From Paenibacillus xylanivorans (GTDB lineage Bacteria; Bacillota; Bacilli; Paenibacillales; Paenibacillaceae), in the NCBI RefSeq assembly GCF_001280595.1, contig NZ_LITU01000081.1, positions 36,979-100,978 on the forward strand: 64,000 bases of DNA, in the 5' to 3' direction. This document shows, in pieces, positions 49,617-59,527 of this stretch (position 1 is its first letter; each line of letters starts with the position of its first letter). A program made the translations under genes and the position numbers. The notes beneath the pieces were generated by a model. It did no database searches and was not told where the DNA came from. It saw nothing but the letters and a program-made list of their open reading frames with translations.

Positions 49617-50447
49617 ATGACAAAACATATTACAGATTGTACGATTCTGAACAACGGCGTGACGATGCCATGGCTGGGATTTGGGACTTATCGAGCAAAG
49701 GGTAAAGAAGTACAGCAAGCGGTGGAGACTGCATTGGAAGTTGGATATCGGAGCATTGATACGGCGTCCGTTTATGGAAATGAAGAGGAAGTTGGACAAG
49801 CCATTGCGAGCAGCGGTATCGCCCGGAATGAGCTATTTGTAACAACCAAGCTATGGAATGAGGATCAAGGATTCGATTCCACCTTGAGAGCATTTGAGGC
49901 CAGTCAGAAGGCCCTTGGATTGAATGTCATTGATCTATACTTAATTCACTGGCCTGGCAGAGACCAGTATAAAGAGACGTGGAGAGCTTTCGAACGTCTA
50001 TATAGCGAAGGAAGCGTACGTGCCATTGGTGTGAGTAATTTCGAAGTACACCATCTGCGCGATATCATAGATGAAGGTGGAACAGTGCCTGCGGTGAATC
50101 AGGTGGAACTGCATCCAGGTTTGATTCAACAGGAGTTGCAGGATTTCTGTGGGGAACAGGGTATTCAACTGGAGGCATGGAGCCCGATTATGAGAGGTAA
50201 ACTGAACAAGGAATCGGCTTTGAAAAGTCTGGCCCAGAAATACGGAAAAACACCCGCACAAGTTATTCTGCGCTGGGATATTCAAAACCAGATCGTGACG
50301 ATTCCGAAGTCGGTTACCCCGGAGCGGATTCGTGAGAATGCGGACATCTTTGATTTTGAATTGACTCCGGATGAGCTGAAACTGATTGATGCGCTGGATT
50401 CGGATAAACGGACAGGATCGCACCCGGACCAGCTGTTTTGGGATTGA
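49617..50447 (+). CDS. aldo/keto reductase
   Basis: 276 residues, AKR family near YvgN/YtbE. Catalytic tetrad: Asp in YRSIDTASVYGNE, Tyr of the same stretch (SVYG), Lys in FVTTKLWNEDQG, and His in LYLIHWPG. NADPH site near the end: IPKSVTPERIRENADIFDFE. Reduces aldehydes and keto compounds such as methylglyoxal. RBS CAGGAGG. One cannot tell the physiological substrate. Monocistronic. Confidence 0.95.
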   Translation: MTKHITDCTILNNGVTMPWLGFGTYRAKGKEVQQAVETALEVGYRSIDTASVYGNEEEVGQAIASSGIARNELFVTTKLWNEDQGFDSTLRAFEASQKALGLNVIDLYLIHWPGRDQYKETWRAFERLYSEGSVRAIGVSNFEVHHLRDIIDEGGTVPAVNQVELHPGLIQQELQDFCGEQGIQLEAWSPIMRGKLNKESALKSLAQKYGKTPAQVILRWDIQNQIVTIPKSVTPERIRENADIFDFELTPDELKLIDALDSDKRTGSHPDQLFWD

Positions 50448-50732
50448 GCGTGTAGCTCAATTCCCAAATGAGTGTTTGATGATCTGCGTGTAGGTGTTCC
50501 GGTTACGGATCGTTCTTCGTGATATAAAATGAAAGCATAATCCTTTACACTAGGCCACTACGTGTGCAGAACAATCTTTCGATCGCCTTTATCCCCGGAT
50601 TTTTGGAATTCCCTTTCTTCAAAGGGTAGAATCCAGTGATAAATGCGAAGTATATGCTTCCGTTGCAGCTTTCTTTCAGAAAGCTTTTATGACTTCATCT
50701 TATGTGGATGGATTTAAAAGGGAAAAGTAAAA

Positions 50733-50774
50733 AAAAGCAGCAGGACCAGGGATAAACCTTGATCCTGCTGCTTT
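50733..50774. terminator. bidirectional terminator, AKR side and DsbA gene
   Basis: Stem AAAAGCAGCAGGA/TCCTGCTGCTTTT between converging genes; the 280 bp before it (50448-50732) hold no gene that I can see. Confidence 0.9.
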
Positions 50775-50778
50775 TGTG

Positions 50779-51513
50779 TTATTTGGATTGATCCGGTTGC
50801 GGAACCTCGCAGCCGTCTTCTGTGCATACTCCGCTGCCATCTGCGTCAGCTGAGTTGGACTCTACCATGGTGAAAGGGGAGCGCTCGTCCCATGCTTTCT
50901 GGATAGCGTCAAGGAACACCTCATCCGGTTGAGCGCCAGATACAGCGAACTTGCGATCAAATACGAAGAACGGTACACCCCGGATGCCTAACTGTTCGCC
51001 TTCGGCCTGGTCGGCACGAACCTGTTCTGCAAATTGATTACTGGACAACACTTCTGCTGCAGCATTGCGATCCAGACCAACTTCTTCAGCCAACTGAATC
51101 AGTACATCTGTATTACCGACATGTTTGCCTTCAATGAAGATCGCTTGAAATAGCCGTTCGCTCAGCTCAAGCATTTTCCCTTGTGTTTCCGCCCAGTGAG
51201 TCAAACGGTGAGCAGAGAAGGAGTTGGTAGGGATCATCTCATCAATGTTGTATTCCAGTCCGGCCGTACGTGCATTATCATTCATCTGGGCATTCATGCC
51301 CCGTGCCTGCTCTATACTCATATTGTATTTGGCGGCCAGATATTCTGCATTGGTTTTGCCACTGTTCAATTCAGCATTTGGATCGAGTTCAAAACTTTTG
51401 AACTGCAATTTTACTTCATCGCGGTGTGGGAATTGTGCCAGTACATTCTCCAGACGACGTTTGCCAATATAACAGAAAGGACACATAAAGTCGGACCATA
51501 TTTCAATATTCAT
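50779..51513 (-). CDS. DsbA-family (FrnE-like) dithiol oxidoreductase
   Basis: 244 residues. Thioredoxin-like fold with an inserted helical domain. The N-terminus IEIWSDFMCPFCYIGKRRLE carries the active site CPFC; MNDNARTAGLEYNIDEMIPT, ANSFSAHRLTHWAETQG-like and RGVPFFVFDRKFAVSGAQPD (cis-Pro loop) are FrnE features. No signal peptide, so it is cytoplasmic, as FrnE/2-hydroxychromene isomerase-like members are. The extra C-terminal pair in GVCTEDGCEV might be a second redox site. RBS GGAGG. Confidence 0.92.
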   Translation of the reverse strand: MNIEIWSDFMCPFCYIGKRRLENVLAQFPHRDEVKLQFKSFELDPNAELNSGKTNAEYLAAKYNMSIEQARGMNAQMNDNARTAGLEYNIDEMIPTNSFSAHRLTHWAETQGKMLELSERLFQAIFIEGKHVGNTDVLIQLAEEVGLDRNAAAEVLSSNQFAEQVRADQAEGEQLGIRGVPFFVFDRKFAVSGAQPDEVFLDAIQKAWDERSPFTMVESNSADADGSGVCTEDGCEVPQPDQSK

Positions 51514-51610
51514 TCAATAAAACCTCCATCATTTATAAATGAAACCAATACAGTTACAATTATATAGCGACTTTCCATCATTCGCAAGGTTGTGGTTATT
51601 TCCAGGCTTC

Positions 51611-51659
51611 AAAAAAAACAAGTGCTGAAGCATGCAATGGATTGCAGCCTCAACACTTA
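51611..51659 (-). terminator. terminator after the cytidine-deaminase-like gene
   Basis: On the minus strand AAGTGTTGAGGC...GCTTCAGCACTT and then a run of T. Confidence 0.75.
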
Positions 51660-51671
51660 TAGTTTAACTTC

Positions 51672-52097
51672 TTACTTATCCCGGTATGCCTTGGTCCAAT
51701 GGTAAGGCTGAATTTCGTCTAGTCTCTTGAAAATTAATGCTCCATCTGGATCGTACACGGCAGCCTTCACGTCTTCTCCCCAAAAAAACAATCGTTCCTG
51801 ACACACACCGCAGGGGGTGAGAACCTTAAATTCAGAGTGCTCATCATCGCGTGCCACACAGATCGAGTGGGTGACCCGTTCGTTTAATTTGTGGGCTTCC
51901 AGATAGGCGCCTGTTTCCATACACAGATGCGTGGCGTCATTAATCACCTCTGGAGCTACGCTGATTAAGAGCGAACCCGTTTCGGTATATACAGCAGCCG
52001 CGCCGCCCCAGCCTTGAGGGTAGCGATGTTTGACAAAGTTAGCAGCTTCTTGGAACAGTTTTTGTTCGATATTGAATTGATCTTGATGTGACGTCAT
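51672..52097 (-). CDS. cytidine deaminase-family protein
   Basis: 141 residues. Zn site of the cytidine-deaminase fold: CMETGAYLEAHKLNE (Cys as first ligand, catalytic Glu) and TPCGVCQERLFFWG (PCxxC ligands). The order and length (about 140) fit the CDA/blasticidin-S deaminase branch rather than tRNA-type deaminases. The usual first-ligand (C/H)AE is CME here. Acts by hydrolytic deamination of a nucleoside or a related base; the substrate is uncertain. RBS GGAG about 13 nt upstream. Confidence 0.88.
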   Translation of the reverse strand: MTSHQDQFNIEQKLFQEAANFVKHRYPQGWGGAAAVYTETGSLLISVAPEVINDATHLCMETGAYLEAHKLNERVTHSICVARDDEHSEFKVLTPCGVCQERLFFWGEDVKAAVYDPDGALIFKRLDEIQPYHWTKAYRDK

Positions 52098-52186
52098 GGT
52101 ATTGCACTAGCTCCATTTCATTGTAGTGTCGGGTTAACTTTGAAAAATGAATTATACAGTTCCGTCAGCGTACCGTTCCATATCTG

Positions 52187-54187
52187 TTAGGATGGGGATT
52201 CAGACGTTTGCTCCTCGCGAAAACGCGAGATCAGGTCAAACGTATTGACCGTATCTGACACATGCAGTCGCTTTGTCGCTTCATCGTGACCAGATCGGCA
52301 AGCATTAATATCCGTTTTGGCGCCGGTAGACAGATCGTAACAGGAGCCGCTGTCATACAAGTAATCATCCGAAGGGATATAGAAAAAGGAGCCATCAGTG
52401 AATGCACCACTGCGCAATACCACCATGCGGGAGGAACCGTCGTACACATCGTTGCCCATATGGTAATAGAGTTGATCTGAAATACCCAGCAGATGCAGTA
52501 CGGAAGGTGTAACATCCAGTTGTCCGGCAGGCTCGTCAATCGTTCCGGCTTCTGCTCCGTCGGGAAGATGCACCAGCAAAGGCACTTCGTTCATAATTTG
52601 CTCCATATCCAGATCGTTCAGCGAACGTCCGAGAAATTTCTCGTATTGTTGCTGCTCCTTGATGGAATTATCGTGATCTCCATAGAACATGAAGATCGTT
52701 TTGTCCCACAATCCCCGATTTTTCAGGTCTTCAACCATGCTGCCGAGCGCAGAATCCACGTAATGAACGGATTGCAGATAGTCTCCAAACATCGTACCTT
52801 TGAATTCCCCAACATCCAGCTGTTGTTTGTCTTGGGGTAATGCGTATGGATGATGACTGCTAAGTGTAATCAGGAATGAATAGAACGGCTCAGTAACCTC
52901 GCTGCTCATTTTCTCAACCGATTGGCGGAAAAAGGACTCATCCGACAAGGACCAGCCAAGCGGGTCATCCTGTTCAAAATCATTTTTACTGTAAAATTTG
53001 TCATACTTCATATTCTGATACATCGTATAGCGATTCCAAAATCCGCTCTCATAGGCATGAAATACATTGGTACTGTAACCATGATCCTTCAAGATAGAAG
53101 GCAGGGAATCGTAACTGTGGTCTGCGTAACGGACAAATGCTGATCCAACCGACAGTGGATGCAATGAAATATTGGCCCCAAAGTCAGCATCCGATGTTCG
53201 CCCCTGACCTGTCTGATGATAAAAGTGACTGTAGTATTGGCTTTCCTTCATCAGCTCGTTAAAATGGGGCGTAATTTCCTGACCGCCAATGCTCTGGCCG
53301 ATCATGAAATTCATGAAGGCTTCACCTTGGACAATGATGACATTGCTATCTTTGTACTTGCCAAACATCGCATCCTTCAGTGGTTCCGCCTGTTGTCTGT
53401 TCGCAAAATAAGCTTCCGCCTGTTCCAGATCGACAGGGTCGACTTCCGGTCCAAAGCCCAGATGGTCTTTGGCATAGTTGTACAGATCATAGCCGTGAAA
53501 AGCAAGAAGTCCGGTAACATTATACATGGACACGTTCCACCAGTTGTTATCGAACAAGCCTTTTGCCCAGGTTTTACTATAAAAATAAATCGGACCTACC
53601 GCGAGCCCAAAACCCAATACAAGAGCAATGCTGCCTGCAATGAGTCGACGACGCATGCTTGATTTGCCGGGGGTTAAAGTGTAAGAGTTCAACCCGTTCG
53701 AATATGCGCTGGAACGTCCACCACGACGGTAACGTTTACTGAACAGCAGGATCGCTGCATATGGGATGATCACTAGCCAATCGACAAAGAACCACAGATC
53801 ACTGGCATAGATGAGCGTAGCGATACTGTCACCCAAAGCATCAACCTGTCTGGCTTGCATCAATACAGGAATCGTCAGAAAATCCTGAAAGTAGCGATAA
53901 TAAACCATATCGGCATAGATCAGTGCAGTAAGCAGCAGATTGAGCATAACGAGCGATATGATCATGCCTCGTCGAGGCAGCCACCAGGTCCAGAAGGACA
54001 GAAGCAGTACCGAACCGATGGCAATCACTTTGTCCAGAAGCCCCATTGTGATGTTGTAGGCGTGCAGATTGTGGTGAAGCCATATTAATTTGAGTAACAT
54101 GAGTACAAGAAAAATAAGATATAACGTAATTGGATGATTCAGAAGCCCGCGCGGCGTAAGGCTGCGTGTTGGCTTAGTGACAAACAT
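52187..54187 (-). CDS. LTA synthase-family (LtaS-like) membrane phosphoglycerol transferase
   Basis: 666 residues. Five N-terminal membrane helices (up to about residue 205), then an extracellular sulfatase-fold domain: SNVIIVQGEAFMNFMIGQSI, the nucleophile-Thr loop GQGRTSDADFGANISL, HAYESGFWNRYTMYQNMKYD, PFYSFLITLSSHHPYALP and FMFYGDHDNSIKEQ (metal ligands). Polymerises or primes lipoteichoic acid with glycerol phosphate from phosphatidylglycerol. Start 54187 has GGGGGGAG 8 nt upstream; the open frame to 54265 lacks an RBS. Length matches LtaS/YfnI. Which LtaS paralogue it is cannot be told. Confidence 0.93.
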   Translation of the reverse strand: MFVTKPTRSLTPRGLLNHPITLYLIFLVLMLLKLIWLHHNLHAYNITMGLLDKVIAIGSVLLLSFWTWWLPRRGMIISLVMLNLLLTALIYADMVYYRYFQDFLTIPVLMQARQVDALGDSIATLIYASDLWFFVDWLVIIPYAAILLFSKRYRRGGRSSAYSNGLNSYTLTPGKSSMRRRLIAGSIALVLGFGLAVGPIYFYSKTWAKGLFDNNWWNVSMYNVTGLLAFHGYDLYNYAKDHLGFGPEVDPVDLEQAEAYFANRQQAEPLKDAMFGKYKDSNVIIVQGEAFMNFMIGQSIGGQEITPHFNELMKESQYYSHFYHQTGQGRTSDADFGANISLHPLSVGSAFVRYADHSYDSLPSILKDHGYSTNVFHAYESGFWNRYTMYQNMKYDKFYSKNDFEQDDPLGWSLSDESFFRQSVEKMSSEVTEPFYSFLITLSSHHPYALPQDKQQLDVGEFKGTMFGDYLQSVHYVDSALGSMVEDLKNRGLWDKTIFMFYGDHDNSIKEQQQYEKFLGRSLNDLDMEQIMNEVPLLVHLPDGAEAGTIDEPAGQLDVTPSVLHLLGISDQLYYHMGNDVYDGSSRMVVLRSGAFTDGSFFYIPSDDYLYDSGSCYDLSTGAKTDINACRSGHDEATKRLHVSDTVNTFDLISRFREEQTSESPS

Positions 54188-54350
54188 ATATATGTCTCCC
54201 CCCTGATGAATGGTTTTGTTAACGGAATGTAAAATAGGGCTCCATCCATTATAGCGTGGTGTCATGGCTTTTCAACTATGCCCAAGGGAGAAAAACTTCA
54301 TGCGGAAGCAATGTCGCCAAGATCAACCCTACTTCTACCAGAATACATAC

Positions 54351-54387
54351 AAAAAAAGCGCCCACGCCGTGGAAGGCAGGAGCGCTT
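54351..54387 (-). terminator. terminator after the rRNA methyltransferase gene
   Basis: On the minus strand AGCGC.CCTGCC/GGCGTGGGCGCT then TTTTTTT. Confidence 0.7.
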
Positions 54388-54403
54388 GATCATTCCAATG
54401 TTG

Positions 54404-55564
54404 TTATTGTTGTGGTGTTTTATTCCGTGGAGGCAGTGGGCCCAAATACTGATAATATTGGGTTTCAATACGTCCATTGAACAACTTACGGCGTTTGTCT
54501 GCCTTGTGGCCAAAGTCTTCCTCGAAAGATTTGGTCGACGTGATGGCAAAAAAGGACCATGTCGGCAAATCGAGGTAACTGCGCCCTAAAGAACGCAGCA
54601 GCTTCTGCACTTCTTTCTCTTCACTCAAACGTTCACCATATGGAGGGTTGGTAATAATGACACCATATTCGCCCTGTGGTCTGGCACGATGAGCGGGCAG
54701 GACGCTGACTTCAATATCTTTGGCGAAGCCGGCACTCTTGATTGCTGCCTGTGCAACTTCAATGGCTTCCGGATCGATGTCGCTGCCCGAAATTTGCAAT
54801 GGAATATCGTCGCGAACCGCGTCAAATGCTTCTTCGCGCGCCTGTTCCCACAATTCTTCAGGAATGACAGCCCAGTTCTCGGAGTTGAAGGTTCGACGAA
54901 GTCCTGGTGCAATGTTCCAGCCGATCATGGCGGCTTCAATCAGCATTGTGCCTGAACCGCAACATGGATCATAGAATGGACGGGATACATTCCAGCGGCT
55001 GAGCTGAATAAGTGCCGCAGCAAGCGTTTCTTTGAGTGGTGCTTCGGTTACGAGTTTACGATAACCCCGTTTATGCAGACCTGGTCCCGTCGTATCTAAA
55101 GTAAGCAGGGCGCGATCGTTCAGCAGAATGACCTCAATCACATAACGAGACCCATCCTCTGGGAACCACTCCGTGTCATAAGTCAGCTTCAGTTTCTCGA
55201 CGATCGCTTTTTTCACGATTCCCTGTGATGCAGGCACGCTGCTTAGCTGGGATTTGTGGGAGCGACCTTCAACCGGGAATTCGCCATCGGCTGGAATCCA
55301 TTCCTCCCAAGGTAATGCTTTGGTACCTTCAAATAATTCATCGAAAGTTGTCGCCGGGAATTCACCCATTTTGACCAATACGCGGTCCGAACTTCTCAGC
55401 CACAGATTACACCGGCAAATATCAATATAATCTCCAGTGAAGAAAACCCGGCCATTGTCGATCGTAACATCCTCATACCCCAGTTGTTTCAGTTCCCGGG
55501 CGACAACAGCCTCGAGTCCCATCGCCGAGGTCGCAATCAATTGCAATTGAGCCATGTGATTCAT
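54404..55564 (-). CDS. THUMP-domain rRNA methyltransferase (RlmL/YpsC-like)
   Basis: 386 residues. N-terminal ferredoxin-like and THUMP domains (LQLIATSAMGLEAVVARELK, LWLRSSDRVLVKMGEFPATT), then an N6-methyladenine/guanine SAM methyltransferase: VIEVILLNDRALLTLDTTGP, RPFYDPCCGSGTMLIEAAMI (SAM motif) and VIITNPPYGERLSEEKEVQK (NPPY catalytic motif). Modifies a guanine of 23S rRNA in the E. coli relative. Start 55564 with GGAG 5 nt upstream. Monocistronic. Confidence 0.93.
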   Translation of the reverse strand: MNHMAQLQLIATSAMGLEAVVARELKQLGYEDVTIDNGRVFFTGDYIDICRCNLWLRSSDRVLVKMGEFPATTFDELFEGTKALPWEEWIPADGEFPVEGRSHKSQLSSVPASQGIVKKAIVEKLKLTYDTEWFPEDGSRYVIEVILLNDRALLTLDTTGPGLHKRGYRKLVTEAPLKETLAAALIQLSRWNVSRPFYDPCCGSGTMLIEAAMIGWNIAPGLRRTFNSENWAVIPEELWEQAREEAFDAVRDDIPLQISGSDIDPEAIEVAQAAIKSAGFAKDIEVSVLPAHRARPQGEYGVIITNPPYGERLSEEKEVQKLLRSLGRSYLDLPTWSFFAITSTKSFEEDFGHKADKRRKLFNGRIETQYYQYLGPLPPRNKTPQQ

Positions 55565-55794
55565 TTCAACTCCATTTCAAGCTGGAGAAGGAATATCCTT
55601 CTCTCAGCTGTATAGTGACGGTGCGGCCTTGCCGCTTTCCGTGAAAAAACTTACAATGAGAAATGCGGTAAGCTAATGCATTCATCCTAGTGGTGAACTA
55701 CATGCTGACCGCCTGTGTTTGACAACAAACATTTATTATAGAACATTGGCATCCATATGGAAAGCAGTCCAAGTGTCCAAGGAGGATTTTAGCG

Positions 55795-56427
55795 GTGAAT
55801 CTGACCCCTGACGAATATGTAAATCAATTATTTCAAGAGGATGATCTCTTGTTAAAGGTAAAAGAAGCCATCCGATCGAATGGCATGCCGGAAGTTTCGG
55901 TTGCTGCGGCTTATGGCCGTTTGCTCACTTTTCTCGCGAAGACATCGAAAGCGGAAGCTGTACTCGAGATCGGCGTGCTGGGCGGATACAGTGGCATCTG
56001 CCTTGCTCGCGGTTTAAGTGACGGGGGGACCCTGACTTCGCTGGAACTGAAAGAGGAATATGCAGCGATGGCTCATGGCCATCTGGAGGAAGGTGGCTTT
56101 GGGGATAAAGTTGAATATCGAATTGGCCCCGCAGCCGACAGTCTGGAGCAATTGGCGCAGGAAGGACGCACCTTCGATTTCTTCTTCATCGATGCGGACA
56201 AGGAGAATTATCCCGTTTATCTCGATTACGCCATTAAACTGGCGCGGCCCGGGGCGGTCATTGTGGGAGATAACTGTTTCCTGCGCGGCCGTACGTTAAA
56301 TCCAGACAAGCAGGGCCCGGCTGTGCTTGCCGTTCGCCGTTTCAATGAACAGATGGCGAGTGATCCGCGCCTCGTAACGACGATGCTGCCGGATTATGAT
56401 GGTCTGGCTCTGGCCTGGGTGAAGTAA
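55795..56427 (+). CDS. class I O-methyltransferase (YrrM/CCoAOMT-like)
   Basis: 210 residues. SAM motif VLEIGVLGGYSGICLARGLS, TSLELKEEYAAMAHGHLEEG, DFFFIDADKENYPVYLDYAI (metal-binding Asp) and VIVGDNCFLRGRTLNPD (Asp-Asn pair binding metal). This is the Mg-dependent catechol/caffeoyl-CoA O-methyltransferase branch. RBS GGAGG 9 nt before GTG 55795. The substrate is unknown; some relatives hydroxyl-methylate tRNA. Monocistronic. Confidence 0.92.
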   Translation: MNLTPDEYVNQLFQEDDLLLKVKEAIRSNGMPEVSVAAAYGRLLTFLAKTSKAEAVLEIGVLGGYSGICLARGLSDGGTLTSLELKEEYAAMAHGHLEEGGFGDKVEYRIGPAADSLEQLAQEGRTFDFFFIDADKENYPVYLDYAIKLARPGAVIVGDNCFLRGRTLNPDKQGPAVLAVRRFNEQMASDPRLVTTMLPDYDGLALAWVK

Positions 56428-56487
56428 GAAAGCTACCGATGGCTTTTCGTTGAATGGAAGGTCGGCATATTGCATCATTACGGGTTG

Positions 56488-56547
56488 AAAAAACAAGAGA
56501 CGATCACCCCCTGAATAACAGGGAACGTGTCGTCTCTTGTTTTTTTC
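56488..56547. terminator. bidirectional terminator, O-methyltransferase and asparaginase
   Basis: Stem AAAACAAGAGACGA/CGTCTCTTGTTTT between converging genes. Confidence 0.85.
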
Positions 56548-56571
56548 GGAATATATAAGGATGAGACCTTC

Positions 56572-57783
56572 TTATACTTCTGGCGTTCCGTATGTTTCAA
56601 ACCATTTTTTGATCGTATCAAAATCATCGCTGAAGGAAAGCCCGAGCATCAATAAAATGCGTGCTTGCTGAGGACTGAGGTTGTCACCGGCAATAACGCC
56701 TTTGCCTCCGCCATATACACTGCCTGAACCTGTCCGAGTGGTCGTTACGAAGATTACGCCATCCTCCACCGCTTTGGTACGTGCTTGTCCCATCGCTCTG
56801 GAGATACCACCTGCTCCGGTACCGGACGTTACGATTCCCGTGGCGCCTCCCTTCACAAATCCTTCAATGGCTTCGCCGCCAGCTTCCTGATAGGAAATCG
56901 CAATTTCCACCTTGGCGAGATCTGCCTTCGTGATTTTGCTCAGGTCAAAGGCCGGTTTCAATGTACCTTCAGGCTTCAAGGCACGCGCAGGGGCGCGGTA
57001 AATTCGAATGTTTTCTTCATCAATATAACCTACTGCACCAAGCATCGGGGTTTCGAACGTGTCTGTTCGATAATCATTCGTTTTGGTCACGCCGCGTGCC
57101 AGTTGAATGGTATCGTTCAACATCAGCACGGTCCCAAATGAAGTGGTGCGCCCGCTGCCTGCGAGCTTGATGGCGTTGTACAGATTGGCTTGTGCATCCG
57201 AGCCGATAACGGTCCAAGGGCGCATGGACCCTGTAATGACTACGGGTTTATCACTTTGTACTGTCATGTCAAGGAAGTAGGCGATTTCCTCCATGGTATC
57301 TGTACCGGTGGTAACCACAACGCTGTCATACTGAGCCAGAGCCTTGTCTACCGTCTGGGACAAGTCATAGAGATCAGCCATGGTATAGGAGCCTGAACCT
57401 GAATTTCCGAATTGGAGTGTGCTAACATCTGCAATCTTCTGTTTGTCCGGTAGAGCGTCGACCATTTCTCCAATTGGGAGTGTACCCGCCTTGTAGTTCT
57501 GGAAGCTGGTCGCATCCTCGGATTGACCTGCAATCGTACCACCCGTTCCAATGACCAGAACATTAGGCAGAGCGGATTGTTTGAACAAATCCGATAAGGC
57601 AGGGATGGATGTGTTGCGAGCCGGAGTGGATGATGCGGTCTGAACTGCACTGGTTGTACCGCTCACTTCTACCGTAGCCGCCTGAGCCGCGTAGGTTCCG
57701 ATTGGGGACAGGGAGATGGTTAGAGCCGTCAAAGCAGCTGTGCTCCACACAGCCCAAGGACGAAGATTTGAAGTGTTTTTCAT
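56572..57783 (-). CDS. type II (exported) L-asparaginase
   Basis: 403 residues. Signal peptide (AVWSTAALTALTISLSPIGT, cut near TYAAQAATVEV), a Ser/Thr-rich spacer, then the asparaginase domain: VLVIGTGGTIAGQSEDATSF (first active-site Thr), SVVVTTGTDTMEEIAYFLD (second Thr-Asp), VITGSMRPW and TGTGAGGISRAM. Periplasm-side/extracellular hydrolysis of asparagine to aspartate and ammonia. Start 57783 has GGAGAG 9 nt upstream; ATG 57792 is too near it. Monocistronic, with a long AT-rich upstream region. Confidence 0.95.
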   Translation of the reverse strand: MKNTSNLRPWAVWSTAALTALTISLSPIGTYAAQAATVEVSGTTSAVQTASSTPARNTSIPALSDLFKQSALPNVLVIGTGGTIAGQSEDATSFQNYKAGTLPIGEMVDALPDKQKIADVSTLQFGNSGSGSYTMADLYDLSQTVDKALAQYDSVVVTTGTDTMEEIAYFLDMTVQSDKPVVITGSMRPWTVIGSDAQANLYNAIKLAGSGRTTSFGTVLMLNDTIQLARGVTKTNDYRTDTFETPMLGAVGYIDEENIRIYRAPARALKPEGTLKPAFDLSKITKADLAKVEIAISYQEAGGEAIEGFVKGGATGIVTSGTGAGGISRAMGQARTKAVEDGVIFVTTTRTGSGSVYGGGKGVIAGDNLSPQQARILLMLGLSFSDDFDTIKKWFETYGTPEV

Positions 57784-58205
57784 GAATAGCACTCTCCTTC
57801 AGGTTAGTTTCGTGTGATGTTTGTTGAGGATGGTATGTATATGAATTCAAATTTATTGTATTTCATGTTAAATAATATGACAATCGTAGGTATAGATAGA
57901 GTAATCGGTTACATTGATAGATATATAGAGTATATTTTGTGTTTATGAGGTTTTATGGACAAATATAAAGAGATGAAAAAGAGAGTCTGTAATATATAAA
58001 AATATAAAATGGATTTTGAAGTCATATTTTATAACATATAAGTCTTTTGTCCTGATAGGGTATAGAAAGATTTTGGGGGAGTGTTGCAGGAACGTCCATA
58101 GCAGAAGTGATCTTATACAAAACGAATATCGGGGGTGTAAGTTAGCAAGTCTTGACGATTTTTGTAATACGTTCTAGGAAAAGAGGCTCAATTATTGCCA
58201 AATAT
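57784..58205. other. AT-rich intergenic region, about 420 bp
   Basis: Divergent control region between asparaginase (-) and P450 (+). Strongly AT-rich, no credible gene (a 122-codon open frame on the minus strand, 58142-58510, overlaps the P450 start and has no RBS). No palindrome stands out. Confidence 0.4.
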
Positions 58206-58234
58206 TTGTATACGCATAACGTTGAGTCTATAAT
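58206..58234 (+). promoter_or_regulatory. sigma-A-type promoter of the P450 gene
   Basis: -35 TTGTAT (58206-58211), 17-bp spacer, -10 TATAAT (58229-58234, perfect consensus), 57 bp before the start codon. Confidence 0.8.
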
Positions 58235-58290
58235 ATATGGTGATTTCAATATGTAAATATGTATATATACTAATGATTGGAGGAGAAACG

Positions 58291-59496
58291 ATGAACCGAG
58301 CACCGAGAAAGTATGCCAATTACATTCCGATCCGGGAACTGGGAGCGGTCGAACAACAATTATCTCCCTTCCAGGTGTACGCTGAACTTCGTGACAACAC
58401 TCCAGTCCGCTATGACAACCATCGAGAATGCTGGGATGTTTTCCGTTATGAAGATGTGCAATATGTGTTGAAAAACCCCAAACTGTTCTCTTCCGAACGT
58501 GATCGCGCAAACGCCAGCATGCTCACTACCGATCCGCCAAAGCACAAGCAACTGCGGGATCTGGTTAATCAGGCGTTCACACCTAGGGCGATCGAAGCGT
58601 TAGCTCCGCGTATTCAGGAAATCGCTGATGAATTATTGACTCCGCATTTTTCAGAAGGTCGTATGCGTCTTATCGATGATCTTGCCACTCCACTTCCGGT
58701 TATTGTGATCGCCGAATTGATTGGAGTTCCTGCCGCAGATCGCCAGAAGTTTAAAGACTGGTCTGATGCACTCGTGAAGGGTGCGCGTGATGACAGTGAT
58801 GATGCTTTCCAGGAATTAATGGAAGAAAAGAAAAGGAACCAGCAGGAGCTAGCGAGCTACTTCACGGCCATTATGGAAGAAAGACGTCAACGGCCGAAGG
58901 ATGATCTGATCTCTTTGTTGCTTGCTGCGGAGATTGAAGGGGAGAAGCTAACGGCAGAGGAAGTGGTCGGATTTTGCATCTTGTTACTTGCTGCCGGTAA
59001 TGAAACCACGACCAATCTGATTACCAATGCCGTTCGTATTCTGTCAGAACGACCTGAGCTTCAGCAGCAGCTGCGAGAAAATCCTGAACTTATCCCCAAT
59101 GCGGTAGAGGAAACGTTGCGTTATTATCCGCCGATTGTGGCTATTGGGCGTATTGCCAAAGAAACCGTAGAATTGAACGGGCAAACGATTCAGACGGGGG
59201 AACAGGTGATTTCCTGGGTAGGATCGGCAAACCGGGACGGTGGTAAATTTGAACAGGCAGAAGAGTTTGTGCCCGACCGCAAGCCGAACAGACATATGGG
59301 TTTTGGATTTGGTATTCACTTTTGTCTTGGTGCGCCGCTTGCACGGCTTGAAGCAAGGGTTGTACTTCAGACGATGCTTCGGCAAATGGATGACATTCAG
59401 CTTGCGCCGGAAACCGTTTTGCAACCGATTCAAAGTGCGTTTGTATTTGGTGTGAAGGAATACCCGATTCAATTCGCAAGCCATCTGACACAATGA
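58291..59496 (+). CDS. cytochrome P450
   Basis: 401 residues, bacterial soluble class I P450. I-helix LLAAGNETTTNLITNA (the Gly-x-Glu/Asp-Thr-Thr oxygen motif), ExxR in VEETLRYYPPIVAIGR, and the heme loop GFGFGIHFCLGAPLARLEAR with the Cys ligand. Near in style to CYP109/CYP107 families. ATG 58291 has GGAGGAG 7 nt upstream; the open frame to 58237 lies before it. No ferredoxin partner is adjacent, so it uses a general one. The substrate (fatty acid, terpenoid or other) cannot be told. Confidence 0.94.
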   Translation: MNRAPRKYANYIPIRELGAVEQQLSPFQVYAELRDNTPVRYDNHRECWDVFRYEDVQYVLKNPKLFSSERDRANASMLTTDPPKHKQLRDLVNQAFTPRAIEALAPRIQEIADELLTPHFSEGRMRLIDDLATPLPVIVIAELIGVPAADRQKFKDWSDALVKGARDDSDDAFQELMEEKKRNQQELASYFTAIMEERRQRPKDDLISLLLAAEIEGEKLTAEEVVGFCILLLAAGNETTTNLITNAVRILSERPELQQQLRENPELIPNAVEETLRYYPPIVAIGRIAKETVELNGQTIQTGEQVISWVGSANRDGGKFEQAEEFVPDRKPNRHMGFGFGIHFCLGAPLARLEARVVLQTMLRQMDDIQLAPETVLQPIQSAFVFGVKEYPIQFASHLTQ

Positions 59497-59527
59497 ATCC
59501 ATGTTGAGGTTTGAACAAATGAATGCC

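Noticed and set aside
58142-58510. 122-codon minus-strand frame over the P450 promoter and start
   Set aside because: It overlaps a strong promoter and the P450 coding region, has a biased His/Cys-rich composition and no RBS.
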